21,930 nucleotides of DNA, taken from positions 1-21,930 of the IMG/VR virus record IMGVR_UViG_3300027734_000339, one strand, 5' to 3'. The position numbers were made by a program, and so were the translations under genes. Source of the stretch: a virus. Positions 14,730-20,147 of the stretch are shown here, piece by piece (positions within the stretch are counted from its first letter, which is position 1; the number at the start of each line of letters is the position of its first letter). Under the pieces are notes generated by a model. The model had not been told where the DNA came from. It searched no databases and saw only the letters and a list, made by a program, of their open reading frames with translations.

Positions 14730-15059
14730 TTATTTTAACTCAACTTTTATTAAACCACAAATATCTTTTGCAATCTCAATTGTGATCTTATTAAAACAAC
14801 GATCATCAATCTCTAATGCCAAACACATCCCATCTAATCCTGATTTTATGGATGCTAACATATTATCTAAGTCCATCCATCTTCGGTTGGGCTTGTAAAA
14901 AATAATAATTAATTCCTGATAATCTGCTTTCGGTATATTAGCTTCTTTTGTAGTCCAATAGCAAATATCTTTGTAAATTGCCTTTTTTTTGGCTTTTTCG
15001 TGATAATGACAACTTGAATTTGGGTTTAACTCTTTTGGATACCAAGGGAATGTGATCAT
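14730..15059 (-). CDS. rusA: RusA-type Holliday junction resolvase
   Basis: 109 residues from the ATG at 15059, which overlaps the previous stop (ATGA). The N-terminal FPWYPKELNPNSSCHYHEKA is the RusA strand-turn region. The catalytic stretch is RRWMDLDNMLASIKSGLDGM with Asp63 and Asp65, then IDD at 84-86, matching the acidic triad (D70, D72, D91) of E. coli RusA. It resolves recombination junctions as a dimer and would process branched phage DNA before packaging. It is paired with a Ref-like nuclease, and the phage has its own Sak3/YqaJ recombination proteins on the other strand. The longer reading frame (to 15119) lies inside the upstream gene and is unlikely. Confidence 0.85.
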   Translation of the reverse strand: MITFPWYPKELNPNSSCHYHEKAKKKAIYKDICYWTTKEANIPKADYQELIIIFYKPNRRWMDLDNMLASIKSGLDGMCLALEIDDRCFNKITIEIAKDICGLIKVELK

Positions 15060-15325
15060 AATATAGCCAATGTTAATTCTAATAATTCTTCTTCCGTTGT
15101 TGAATACAACAACTCCCATGCTAATCTGCCTAAACCATGAATTCCTGTTTGTGAGCCTCTATGATGGATTGGGCATAGCCCTATTACAGGCGCATCTTTA
15201 CGTTTGCCAGCCCTTCTTATATGATGTAGCTCCGTTGGAGTATCCTCTATTTTTAAAACAAATCGACATAAGCTGCAACCCAGTCGTGCAACTTTGTCAT
15301 AATGTTGTTTTTGTGCCTTAGTCAT
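15056..15325 (-). CDS. Ref-like HNH nuclease
   Basis: 89 residues from the ATG at 15325; an in-frame TTG upstream lies deeper in the preceding gene. Visible features: CSLC (17-20) and CPIHHRG (51-57) as zinc ligands, TELHHIRRAGKRKDAPVIGL, and the C-terminal TGIHGLGRLAWELLY. This HH...HHRG...HGLG pattern is that of P1 Ref / DUF968-type HNH nucleases, where Ref cuts at RecA-coated D-loops. The protein is shorter than P1 Ref and corresponds to the catalytic domain only. It overlaps the 52-residue gene by eight bases and RusA by four, so it is part of a tightly coupled recombination pair. Confidence 0.75.
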   Translation of the reverse strand: MTKAQKQHYDKVARLGCSLCRFVLKIEDTPTELHHIRRAGKRKDAPVIGLCPIHHRGSQTGIHGLGRLAWELLYSTTEEELLELTLAIL

Positions 15326-15476
15326 TTGCCAATTTCTGAGCAAAATTTTCTAGTTTTTGAGCAATATCAGTAATATCAACTGCTATTTCATAAGCAGCAA
15401 CATGATCTTGTTGATTACAAGCATCTGAATAATTACGAATTAGATGTTGTAATACCATAAATGGATGATCAATCAT
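15318..15476 (-). CDS. Small acidic helical protein, unknown
   Basis: 52 residues: MIDHPFMVLQHLIRNYSDAC, then a NQQDHVAAYEIAVDITDIAQ helix and KLENFAQKLAND. It is clearly a gene: the start overlaps the previous stop by four bases (ATGA) and its own end overlaps the Ref-like start. It is predicted to be two helices, acidic, without a membrane segment. Function unknown. Confidence 0.65.
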   Translation of the reverse strand: MIDHPFMVLQHLIRNYSDACNQQDHVAAYEIAVDITDIAQKLENFAQKLAND

Positions 15477-15805
15477 AACATTCCTTTTCTACGGTTAGCA
15501 CTAAGTGTCTGAAACATATCAAAAATCCTTGCCTGTGAATTGCGTTCATTATCTAAAATCTTATATTCCTCTAAAGCCTTTATCCATTCTTTGACTGCAA
15601 TATCGTATGTAACGCTTGCTATGGCTTTTTCTTGTCGTTCTGCTACTGTCCCCTCAGACTTTAAAAATTCATGAGCCTTGGCTTGTTTCATGGCTTCCTT
15701 GAGGTATTCAAGATGACTATATAGTTTCCCATGTCTAATATCGGTATCTGCTAGTTTATTAAATGCTTCTGATATATCGTTTTCATCTAAGTTATTAAAG
15801 TCCAT
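15473..15805 (-). CDS. Helical early protein, unknown
   Basis: 110 residues, highly charged and almost entirely helical. The N-terminus is acidic (MDFNNLDENDISEAFNKLAD), followed by coiled-coil-like KLYSHLEYLKEAMKQAKAHE and VKEWIKALEEYKILDNERN, and a basic end (FQTLSANRRKGML). No catalytic motif or cysteine. AAGGATAAAT precedes the ATG at 15805, 3 bases after the helicase-loader-like gene. Location among replication/recombination genes suggests a DNA-metabolism accessory role, but that is only context. Confidence 0.68.
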   Translation of the reverse strand: MDFNNLDENDISEAFNKLADTDIRHGKLYSHLEYLKEAMKQAKAHEFLKSEGTVAERQEKAIASVTYDIAVKEWIKALEEYKILDNERNSQARIFDMFQTLSANRRKGML

Positions 15806-15808
15806 TAT

Positions 15809-16198
15809 TTATCCTTTATAAGTTTTTTTATTTATCATTTCACGCATAATTCTGAATTGTTCTTTAACAAATTCTTTGTCGTTAGATGAATAATTTGGAC
15901 TATATCCAATCTCAGAATGAGGTTTACTAGGGATTCGTTCACCAGCCATACAGAGTTTTTTAACAGCTAAAGCACTAGGAATAAAAGTATCATCCATTGA
16001 ATAAATAGCTTGATCAAGTTTCGGTCTGTAAGTTAAATAAATTCCTAGGACTTCTTTCCAAGTATCTCGAACAATCTCAAGATCAACTCCTTCCCAATGT
16101 CTGATAAAGGTTGCACCGTAAATAGCACCCATTCGAGCAAATAAGTAATCTAAACCTTCATCTGGTTGGCAAAAATCACTTTCCAAGTAATCTGACAT
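15809..16198 (-). CDS. Helicase-loader-like replication protein (lambda P type)
   Basis: 129 residues. The central part (LFARMGAIYGATFIRHWEGV, then VRDTWKEVLGIYLTYRPKLD, then FIPSALAVKKLC) follows the pattern of the lambda P / phage replication P-like domain: a W-x-x-x-L helix, a variable loop, and an 'F.PS..E/A..' segment. Position directly after a DUF1376 replication protein is the lambda O-P arrangement. It would bring host DnaB to the origin (inference; no ATPase motif is expected or seen). AGGAGGAAAT before the ATG at 16198 is a very strong ribosome site inside the end of the upstream gene (23-base overlap). Confidence 0.62.
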   Translation of the reverse strand: MSDYLESDFCQPDEGLDYLFARMGAIYGATFIRHWEGVDLEIVRDTWKEVLGIYLTYRPKLDQAIYSMDDTFIPSALAVKKLCMAGERIPSKPHSEIGYSPNYSSNDKEFVKEQFRIMREMINKKTYKG

Positions 16199-16910
16199 CT
16201 TTATTTCCTCCTATAATCCCTCTAGTTAGTCCTGACATGACTGTGCTATTTCTTTCCCCAACTGTTTTTTTCTCTTTAATCCAATCAGCCTTAAATCCTC
16301 TCCAACCGTTTTGGCAACAAAGAATCATTACTTGTTCAAGAGTTAAATTAGCCTTTTGTCCTTCTTTGGCTAAACCATTAATTGCAGTTTGAGTTACAGG
16401 AGCTTTTAATCCTTTGCGTAACTTACAAAAATCTTTAAAGACTTCATCACTAACACCTTCAGGTGTAATAGTATTTATATTGGTTAGTGGTTCTTGGTTT
16501 ATGGTTAGTGGTTTATGGTTAGTGGTTAAGGTTACTTGTGGGTTATTTTCAGAAACCATGTCGGTTATTGTTGGGTTATCTAAGTCATTGATTTTCTTAG
16601 GTCTACCACCTAATTTACCTACTTCTCTATTCACTTCAGCCTTGCTATGATATTTTGAAATTTCAAGATCACAGCGTTGGTGATGCCATCCATCATCTTC
16701 TAAAACAAAAAACTCTTGCAAAACTTCCTTAACAACTACCAAATTACCTTTAAGTCGTAACCGTCTAATAACCGATTCGGTTTCTAGTGGGATAGGCAAT
16801 TCAGTATCATAATAAAAGTTAATTAATTTGAAGTAAACAGCTTCTTCTGTAATCGACAAATGGCTTGTTGCTAAGTGCCAATCTGCAATATTAAATTTGT
16901 AATAGTGCAT
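16176..16910 (-). CDS. DUF1376-type phage replication protein
   Basis: 244 residues from the ATG at 16910, chosen for the AAGGAG ribosome site 5 bases after the previous gene's stop region. Residues 1-95 are the DUF1376 winged-helix-like domain (YYKFNIADWHLATSHLSITE and VYFKLINFYYDTELPIP), followed by KLGGRPKK at 99-106. Residues ~107-150 are a low-complexity linker with NHKPLTINQEPLTN, encoded by tandem 7-bp repeats. Residues ~155-215 form a C-terminal domain with CCQNGWRGFKADWI, typical of phage initiators. Paired with a loader-like gene it is likely the origin-binding initiator, like lambda O, whose own gene contains the origin. The longer frame up to 17027 overlaps the regulator gene and is not used. 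Confidence 0.8.
   Translation of the reverse strand: MHYYKFNIADWHLATSHLSITEEAVYFKLINFYYDTELPIPLETESVIRRLRLKGNLVVVKEVLQEFFVLEDDGWHHQRCDLEISKYHSKAEVNREVGKLGGRPKKINDLDNPTITDMVSENNPQVTLTTNHKPLTINQEPLTNINTITPEGVSDEVFKDFCKLRKGLKAPVTQTAINGLAKEGQKANLTLEQVMILCCQNGWRGFKADWIKEKKTVGERNSTVMSGLTRGIIGGNKDVRLLGK
16481..16529 (+). repeat. Seven tandem TGGTTNN heptamers, candidate origin iterons
   Basis: Seven consecutive 7-bp units TGGTT-AG/CT/TA/AG/TA/AG/AA run without gaps; a degenerate eighth follows. The 12-mer TGGTTAGTGGTT occurs three times (16481, 16502, 16516). The array sits in the linker between the two domains of the DUF1376 gene, as the lambda iterons sit within gene O. Three units equal seven codons, so the protein reads as a heptapeptide repeat. 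Confidence 0.6.
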
Positions 16911-16911
16911 A

Positions 16912-17109
16912 TCACTCCTTATTAAATACATCTGGTCTAAGCATTTCCCTAGTAACTCTATTTTCTGATAATCTCTCAATTTCCTTAATATACTTAAATG
17001 GGATATGAGTTTGACCCCATAGCACAACAGTATTAGGTCTTAGAGCCAGTTGTTCAGCCAAATTCCTAAGTGAGCCAAATTCAATCTTTAATAAATCCAT
17101 TGGGTTCAT
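16912..17109 (-). CDS. Cro/YdaS-like transcriptional regulator
   Basis: 65 residues. One helix-turn-helix covers ~14-45 (FGSLRNLAEQLALRPNTVVL then WGQTHIPFKYIKEIERL), and the C-terminus LSENRVTREMLRPDVF is the typical end of YdaS/Cro-type phage regulators. It would bind operators in the adjacent divergent region 17110-17285 and control itself and the rightward operon. It is the first gene of the leftward arm; AAAGGAAATAATT precedes the ATG at 17109. No CI-type repressor is seen opposite it, so a complete lysogeny switch is not shown by this window. Confidence 0.85.
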   Translation of the reverse strand: MNPMDLLKIEFGSLRNLAEQLALRPNTVVLWGQTHIPFKYIKEIERLSENRVTREMLRPDVFNKE

Positions 17110-17131
17110 AATTATTTCCTTTCTTTCGTAG

Positions 17132-17161
17132 ACTATACTATACTTATTGAATGTTTGCGAA
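17132..17161 (-). promoter_or_regulatory. Possible leftward early promoter
   Basis: On the minus strand TTCGCA (17161-17156) and TATAGT (17137-17132) are 18 bases apart, a moderate sigma-70 match, giving a short leader of about 15 bases to the Cro-like gene. The -35 region is covered by the GAATGTTT direct repeats. The match to the -35 consensus is only partial. Confidence 0.4.
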
Positions 17162-17166
17162 TGTTT
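17149..17166. promoter_or_regulatory. Direct repeat GAATGTTT x2, candidate operator
   Basis: GAATGTTT occurs twice, at 17149-17156 and 17159-17166, offset by 10 bp (one helical turn), across the -35 region of the possible leftward promoter. A variant GAATATTT is at 17192-17199. A regulator bound here would block leftward transcription. Confidence 0.4.
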
Positions 17167-17173
17167 TTTGTAT

Positions 17174-17208
17174 TAGGGAAAGTCCCTATAAGAATATTTG
17201 TAAATATT
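17174..17208. promoter_or_regulatory. Two operator-like dyads in the divergent region
   Basis: TAGGGA-AAG-TCCCTA (17174-17188) is a perfect 15-bp hyphenated palindrome. AATATTT-GT-AAATATT (17193-17208) is a perfect 16-bp one. Their centres are about 20 bp, two helical turns, apart on one DNA face. They lie just upstream of the rightward promoter and are candidate sites for the Cro-like protein or another regulator. Confidence 0.5.
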
Positions 17209-17219
17209 TGAAAAAAGTG

Positions 17220-17248
17220 TTGATTTATGAGAATAAATAGAATAATAT
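17220..17248 (+). promoter_or_regulatory. Rightward early promoter, sigma-70 type
   Basis: TTGATT (17220-17225), a 17-base spacer and TAATAT (17243-17248) form a good sigma-70 promoter. Transcription would start near 17255, about 35 bases before the first gene of the rightward operon. The spacer is AT-rich. Confidence 0.7.
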
Positions 17249-17291
17249 CTATTCATGCAGTAAATTTAAATGAAACGAAAGGGAAATGAAG

Positions 17292-17495
17292 ATGACAAAA
17301 AATGAAACTAGAGAATTACAAATGGCACAAACCTACATTGATAACAACATGACTGATACTGCTGCTCGATCTGTATCGTCTTTAATTAGGTCTGCAAAAT
17401 CTATGAAAAGCAAATATGAATTAGTGCATTTTGCAAAAAAGCACAATTTACTTGCACATCCTGAATTTAAATGTGGATTTCAAATTATTAACTAA
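17292..17495 (+). CDS. First gene of the rightward early operon, unknown
   Basis: 67 residues from the ATG at 17292; an ATG two codons earlier (17286) is possible, but the AAAGGG ribosome site is better spaced for 17292. Basic, helical: TKNETRELQMAQTYIDNN, then TAARSVSSLIRSAKSMKSKY and FAKKHNLLAHPEF. I recall similar short proteins at the start of early regions of other phages, without a function. Its place straight after the early promoter suggests early host takeover or regulation (inference). A UUCG hairpin follows its stop. Confidence 0.7.
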   Translation: MTKNETRELQMAQTYIDNNMTDTAARSVSSLIRSAKSMKSKYELVHFAKKHNLLAHPEFKCGFQIIN

Positions 17496-17499
17496 CAAT

Positions 17500-17516
17500 A
17501 GACCCTTCGGGGTCTT
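17500..17516 (+). terminator. UUCG-loop hairpin, partial terminator/attenuator
   Basis: AGACCC-TTCG-GGGTCT is a 6-bp stem closed by the very stable UUCG tetraloop, 4 bases after the stop of the first early gene. Only a weak T-rich tail (TATCTT) follows, so I read it as an attenuator or mRNA-stabilising hairpin rather than a full terminator. Confidence 0.55.
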
Positions 17517-17534
17517 ATCTTAAAAGGATAAGTA

Positions 17535-17621
17535 ATGAAAACATTTATAGAAGCACTAATAGGATTTGCAGTAATGTTTGGCCCAGCATTAACAATCTGG
17601 TTACTACAAGGAGTTAAATAA
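17535..17621 (+). CDS. 28-residue single-span membrane peptide
   Basis: The frame encodes MKTFIEALIGFAVMFGPALT then IWLLQGVK. Residues 5-24 are a hydrophobic stretch long enough for one membrane span. AAAGGATAAGTA is a good ribosome site, and the stop overlaps the next ATG (TAATG). The tight spacing and ribosome site support a real gene despite its size. Function unknown; it could be a small inner-membrane effector made early. Confidence 0.6.
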   Translation: MKTFIEALIGFAVMFGPALTIWLLQGVK

Positions 17622-17929
17622 TGATTAACTTTAAAAGTTTTGACTCCTGGCTAACTACCGATACAAAATATGATGAGGCAGAAGTTGTTGAAATGATGAT
17701 TGAAGATCGTACTAACGAACTCATTAAAACTGATTACAACCCATCTAAATTGATTGCTGAGGCTGTTTTAGAACTTACAGTCAAAGAAAATTTAGAAATG
17801 GCTGAGTATGTAAACGAAAACGATATGACTGGCTTAGGCAATTACATTTATCTAAAAGCCTACGACTTCGCTCATAAACTAGCTTCTCAACAAGCTGAAC
17901 ATGAATTTGAAAATGGAGATTTAGCATGA
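17621..17929 (+). CDS. Acidic early protein, unknown
   Basis: 102 residues, strongly acidic and helical (KYDEAEVVEMMIEDRTNELI, then LIAEAVLELTVKENLEMAEY and a YDFAHKLASQQAEHEFENGD end). No cysteines, membrane segments or catalytic motifs. AAGGAG before the ATG at 17621 lies within the end of the preceding mini-gene. Its stop overlaps the Sak3-like start (ATGA), so it is made together with the recombination protein. High acidity could mean DNA mimicry or protein binding, but nothing proves it. Confidence 0.7.
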   Translation: MINFKSFDSWLTTDTKYDEAEVVEMMIEDRTNELIKTDYNPSKLIAEAVLELTVKENLEMAEYVNENDMTGLGNYIYLKAYDFAHKLASQQAEHEFENGDLA

Positions 17930-18474
17930 AAACTTTTAACGAATTACGATTAATTAATGTAAACGAATTTACCGAACGAAAGGGACAACTTACATACCTT
18001 TCGTGGACTTATGGGCTTGATATTCTTTTGCAAAACGATTCTACAGCTACTTGGAAGTTTCTAGAACCTGTTGTTTACAACGATACCATGATGGTAAAGA
18101 CTGAGGTTACTGCCTTTGGCAAAACCTTAGAAATGCAATTACCTGTAATGGATAACCGAAATAACGCTGTTAAGTCACCAGATGCACGCAAAATTTCGGA
18201 TTCACAAATGAGGTGCTTGGCTAAGAATATAGCTTGCTTCGGTATCGGTATGTATGTCTATGCCGGTAGTGATCTTCCAAGCGAGGCAATAGATGAGGAG
18301 ACTCCTGATCTAACCGATCTCTGTACTAACTGGGTAGATAACATTAATGAGTGCTTAGACATAGATACCTTGAAAGCTGCATACGGACAAGCCTATAAAG
18401 AGTTATCAAAGGATAAGGTAGCAATAGATCGTATTTCCAAGGCAAAAGACAAGCGTAAAGAAGAACTACTATGA
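17926..18474 (+). CDS. Single-strand annealing protein, Sak3/DUF1071 type
   Basis: 182 residues. Family hallmarks are in order: TYLSWTYGLDILLQ (23-36), ATWKF (41-45), TMMVKTEVTAFG (54-65), LPVMDNRNNA (72-81), and MRCLAKNIACFGIGMYVYAGSDLP (~95-118). These match phage DUF1071 proteins, classed as Sak3 single-strand annealing proteins. It would coat single-stranded ends made by the YqaJ exonuclease encoded downstream and pair them with homologous DNA. The C-terminus (~125-182) is acidic then basic and helical. ATGA overlaps join it to both neighbours. Confidence 0.82.
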   Translation: MKTFNELRLINVNEFTERKGQLTYLSWTYGLDILLQNDSTATWKFLEPVVYNDTMMVKTEVTAFGKTLEMQLPVMDNRNNAVKSPDARKISDSQMRCLAKNIACFGIGMYVYAGSDLPSEAIDEETPDLTDLCTNWVDNINECLDIDTLKAAYGQAYKELSKDKVAIDRISKAKDKRKEELL

Positions 18475-18713
18475 AAGCATTTCCATATAACCCCCAATTT
18501 AATCAAGAACATAACGGCATGGAGTTAAGAGATTACTTTGCAGCTAAAGCTATGCCAGCATTAATAAGTGCTGAAATAGAGGCTTCTAAATTTTTTAAAG
18601 ATGATAGACCTTGGGAATGGTTTGATATAGATATGGACAATGATTCTTTACGGGATTTAGCACAACGATCTTATGATTTAGCTGATGCAATGATGAAAGC
18701 GAGAAAAAGATGA
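18471..18713 (+). CDS. Conserved small phage protein, unknown
   Basis: 80 residues with NGMELRDYFAAKAMPALISA near the N-terminus, a Trp-rich acidic middle (DDRPWEWFDIDMD) and a closing YDLADAMMKARKR helix. 'G..LRDYFAA.AM' and 'A..MAD.M..AR' segments recur in phage proteins found beside recombination genes; function is unknown. Coupled by ATGA overlaps to the annealing protein and to the next gene. Confidence 0.75.
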   Translation: MKAFPYNPQFNQEHNGMELRDYFAAKAMPALISAEIEASKFFKDDRPWEWFDIDMDNDSLRDLAQRSYDLADAMMKARKR

Positions 18714-18898
18714 CGATAAGTGAGCAAATAGAGTCTTTATTATCCAAGCAAAAAGAAATAGACTATATCTTGGCTACAGAAACAATTAAAGAGTACCTAG
18801 TTACATGGCCACAAAATGTCGATTCTAAGTTATGGAATCATCGCCTTGAATCTTTATTGAAAAAAATAGATGAAAAATTTGAGAGAACCACGAACTAA
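18710..18898 (+). CDS. Small helical protein, unknown
   Basis: 62 residues, helical and charged (SEQIESLLSKQKEIDYILAT, then LWNHRLESLLKKIDEKFERT). It overlaps the upstream gene by four bases and contains, in another frame, the start of the sigma-like mini-gene. No motif recognised. Its coiled-coil-like ends suggest oligomerisation. Confidence 0.62.
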   Translation: MTISEQIESLLSKQKEIDYILATETIKEYLVTWPQNVDSKLWNHRLESLLKKIDEKFERTTN

Positions 18899-19034
18899 TA
18901 ATTATTTTACTCAAGAGGAAGTTGCCTACATTCTTGAACTTCCAAGACGAGAAATTGAGGTAATTGAACGCAAAGCACTTCTTAAATTAACACGAATTAT
19001 TAAAAGAAAATATAAAAAGGAAGATTTAATATGA
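18870..19034 (+). CDS. Mini-protein resembling sigma-70 region 4
   Basis: 54 residues: MKNLREPRTNNYFTQEEVAY, then ILELPRREIEVIERKALLKL and a basic tail. The core 'FTQEEVAYILELPRREIEVIERKALLKL' follows the helix-turn-helix pattern of sigma-70 region 4, the part that reads the -35 box (compare the general form L-x-x-E-E-I-A-x-x-L-x-x-x-x-x-x-V-x-x-I-E-x-x-A-L-x-K-L). No regions 1-3 exist. It overlaps the gene before by 29 bases, lacks a strong ribosome site, and is followed by an ATGA overlap. It could bind RNA polymerase or -35-like DNA to redirect transcription (inference). Confidence 0.7.
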   Translation: MKNLREPRTNNYFTQEEVAYILELPRREIEVIERKALLKLTRIIKRKYKKEDLI

Positions 19035-19228
19035 GTAAAAGTTTTTTATTTGTAATAGCAATGTGGATTATATTTTGTGGCTTCATTATTTATATGACTG
19101 AACTTAGTCGAAAAGAAGAAGTTTTTAAGTTTAACTGTGCAAATTTAATTGGTGGTTGGCATCCAGACATTCCTAAAAAGTTTGCTGAACTTTGTATTGC
19201 TGCCAAACAAGAGAGGAACGACAGATGA
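19031..19228 (+). CDS. Small membrane-anchored protein
   Basis: 65 residues. Residues 4-23 (SFLFVIAMWIIFCGFIIYMT) are a single hydrophobic span after a short basic N-terminus, so the ~40-residue C-terminal part is probably on the outer side or in the periplasm if the N-terminus stays inside; orientation is inference. Two cysteines (Cys36, Cys54) lie in the soluble part. AAGGAAGATTTAAT precedes the ATG. No family recognised. Confidence 0.68.
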   Translation: MSKSFLFVIAMWIIFCGFIIYMTELSRKEEVFKFNCANLIGGWHPDIPKKFAELCIAAKQERNDR

Positions 19229-19431
19229 AACCAGTAGCTTATATATCAGAGGGTGGCATATTGTTTAAAGAATCACCTCCTGATTCAATGATTAAATTAA
19301 CACCTTTGTATGCAATGCATGAACTAACAGATAGGGAAATTGCATCCGTTTGTAAAGAACATTTAGCACCTAAAAATTGTGATATTTATACATTTGCAAG
19401 AGCAATATTGCAGAAAGCGAGTGAGAAATGA
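19225..19431 (+). CDS. Small conserved phage protein, unknown
   Basis: 68 residues from the ATG at 19225, which overlaps the previous stop (ATGA); a longer frame from 19192 lies inside the previous gene. The start MKPVAYISEGGILF and TPLYAMHELTDREIASV resemble a widespread group of short phage proteins (KPVA.. then PLY..). The end FARAILQKASEK is repeated almost exactly at the end of the next mini-gene. Function unknown. Confidence 0.7.
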   Translation: MKPVAYISEGGILFKESPPDSMIKLTPLYAMHELTDREIASVCKEHLAPKNCDIYTFARAILQKASEK

Positions 19432-19520
19432 ACCAAAATATTTTTTGTAGCAAATGCCACAGAATACCTAGTCAATGTTGTTGTGCAAGAGCAATATTAA
19501 AGAAAGCGAGTGAGAAATGA
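19396..19520 (+). repeat. 36-bp direct repeat flanking a mini-gene
   Basis: 19396-19431 and 19485-19520 are identical at 34 of 36 bases. Each copy encodes ARAIL[QK]KASEK, contains the ribosome-site-like GAGTGAG, and ends in the ATGA stop/start junction. The spacing is 89 bp, so the mini-gene between them ends in a copy of its neighbour's C-terminus. Confidence 0.85.
19428..19520 (+). CDS. 30-residue Cys-rich mini-gene made by duplication
   Basis: The frame encodes MNQNIFCSKCHRIPSQCCCARA then ILKKASEK. CSKC plus a CCC run gives five cysteines in the first 19 residues, consistent with a small metal-binding peptide. The last ten residues are the duplicated end of the upstream gene. ATGA overlaps at both ends place it in the operon as a translated unit. 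It could instead be an untranslated remnant that keeps the ribosome moving to the exonuclease gene. Confidence 0.5.
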   Translation: MNQNIFCSKCHRIPSQCCCARAILKKASEK

Positions 19521-20146
19521 CTGAATCATTAGTTTACAGAGAAGTAGAACAGGGAACTGATGCTTGGTTGCAGATCAGAAAAGGCAAAGTAACTGCATCA
19601 AGGGTTGCCGATGTTATGGCAAAAACTAAAACAGGTGTTTCAGCATCAAGAGGAAATTATCTGATTGAATTGGCTTTGCAAAGGGTAACAGGGGTTATAG
19701 AAGCCTCGTATACCAATGATGCAATGCAATGGGGTAAGGATAACGAACAGACTGCTAGAACAGCGTTTGAGGTGGCTCATAATGTGTTTGTTGATCAAGT
19801 TGCATTTGTAGATCATCCTACGATTAAAGACTTTGGATGCAGTCCAGATGGCATTATTGCTGACTCTTTGCTTGAACTTAAATGTCCGTATCAATCAGCA
19901 GTACATTGGTCATATTTTAAGGATGGTTGCCCATCTAAATACTATACCCAAATACAAGCCCAAATGTCATGCACAGGTGCTAAGTCGGTCTGGTTTGTAT
20001 CATTTGACCCAAGGATGCCGACAAGATCACAGTTGTATATTGAAGAAATTTTGCGTGATGAAGATTTTATTAAAAAGATGGAAGAAGAAGTTTTGAAGTT
20101 CTTGAATGAAGTAGAAGTTGAAGCAAATCTAATGAAAGGTGAATGA
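19517..20146 (+). CDS. YqaJ-type (lambda-exonuclease family) recombinase nuclease
   Basis: 209 residues, the usual size. QGTDAWLQIRKGKVTAS (12-28) is the YqaJ N-terminal signature. The catalytic set is Asp111 (CSPDGII), Glu120 and Lys122 (LELKCP), matching lambda exonuclease D119, E129 and K131. Then YYTQIQAQM (142-150) is the conserved helix. It digests one strand of double-stranded ends to give the single strands used by the Sak3-like annealing protein of the same operon. The C-terminus is an acidic helix (KKMEEEVLKFLNEVEVEAN). No active-site residue is missing. The start overlaps the mini-gene stop (ATGA). Confidence 0.9.
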   Translation: MTESLVYREVEQGTDAWLQIRKGKVTASRVADVMAKTKTGVSASRGNYLIELALQRVTGVIEASYTNDAMQWGKDNEQTARTAFEVAHNVFVDQVAFVDHPTIKDFGCSPDGIIADSLLELKCPYQSAVHWSYFKDGCPSKYYTQIQAQMSCTGAKSVWFVSFDPRMPTRSQLYIEEILRDEDFIKKMEEEVLKFLNEVEVEANLMKGE

Positions 20147-20147
20147 A

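Noticed and set aside
14484-14898. Two plus-strand open frames across the 82-residue and RusA genes
   Set aside because: They are antisense to better supported genes and have odd composition; no promoter or ribosome site fits.
17174-17208. Reading the two dyads as a CRISPR-like or tandem repeat array
   Set aside because: The two dyads differ in sequence and there is no repeated unit with spacers.
17110-17285. A phage attachment site or a CI repressor gene in the divergent region
   Set aside because: No long frame is open there and no integrase is present in the window, so nothing supports a lysogeny module.
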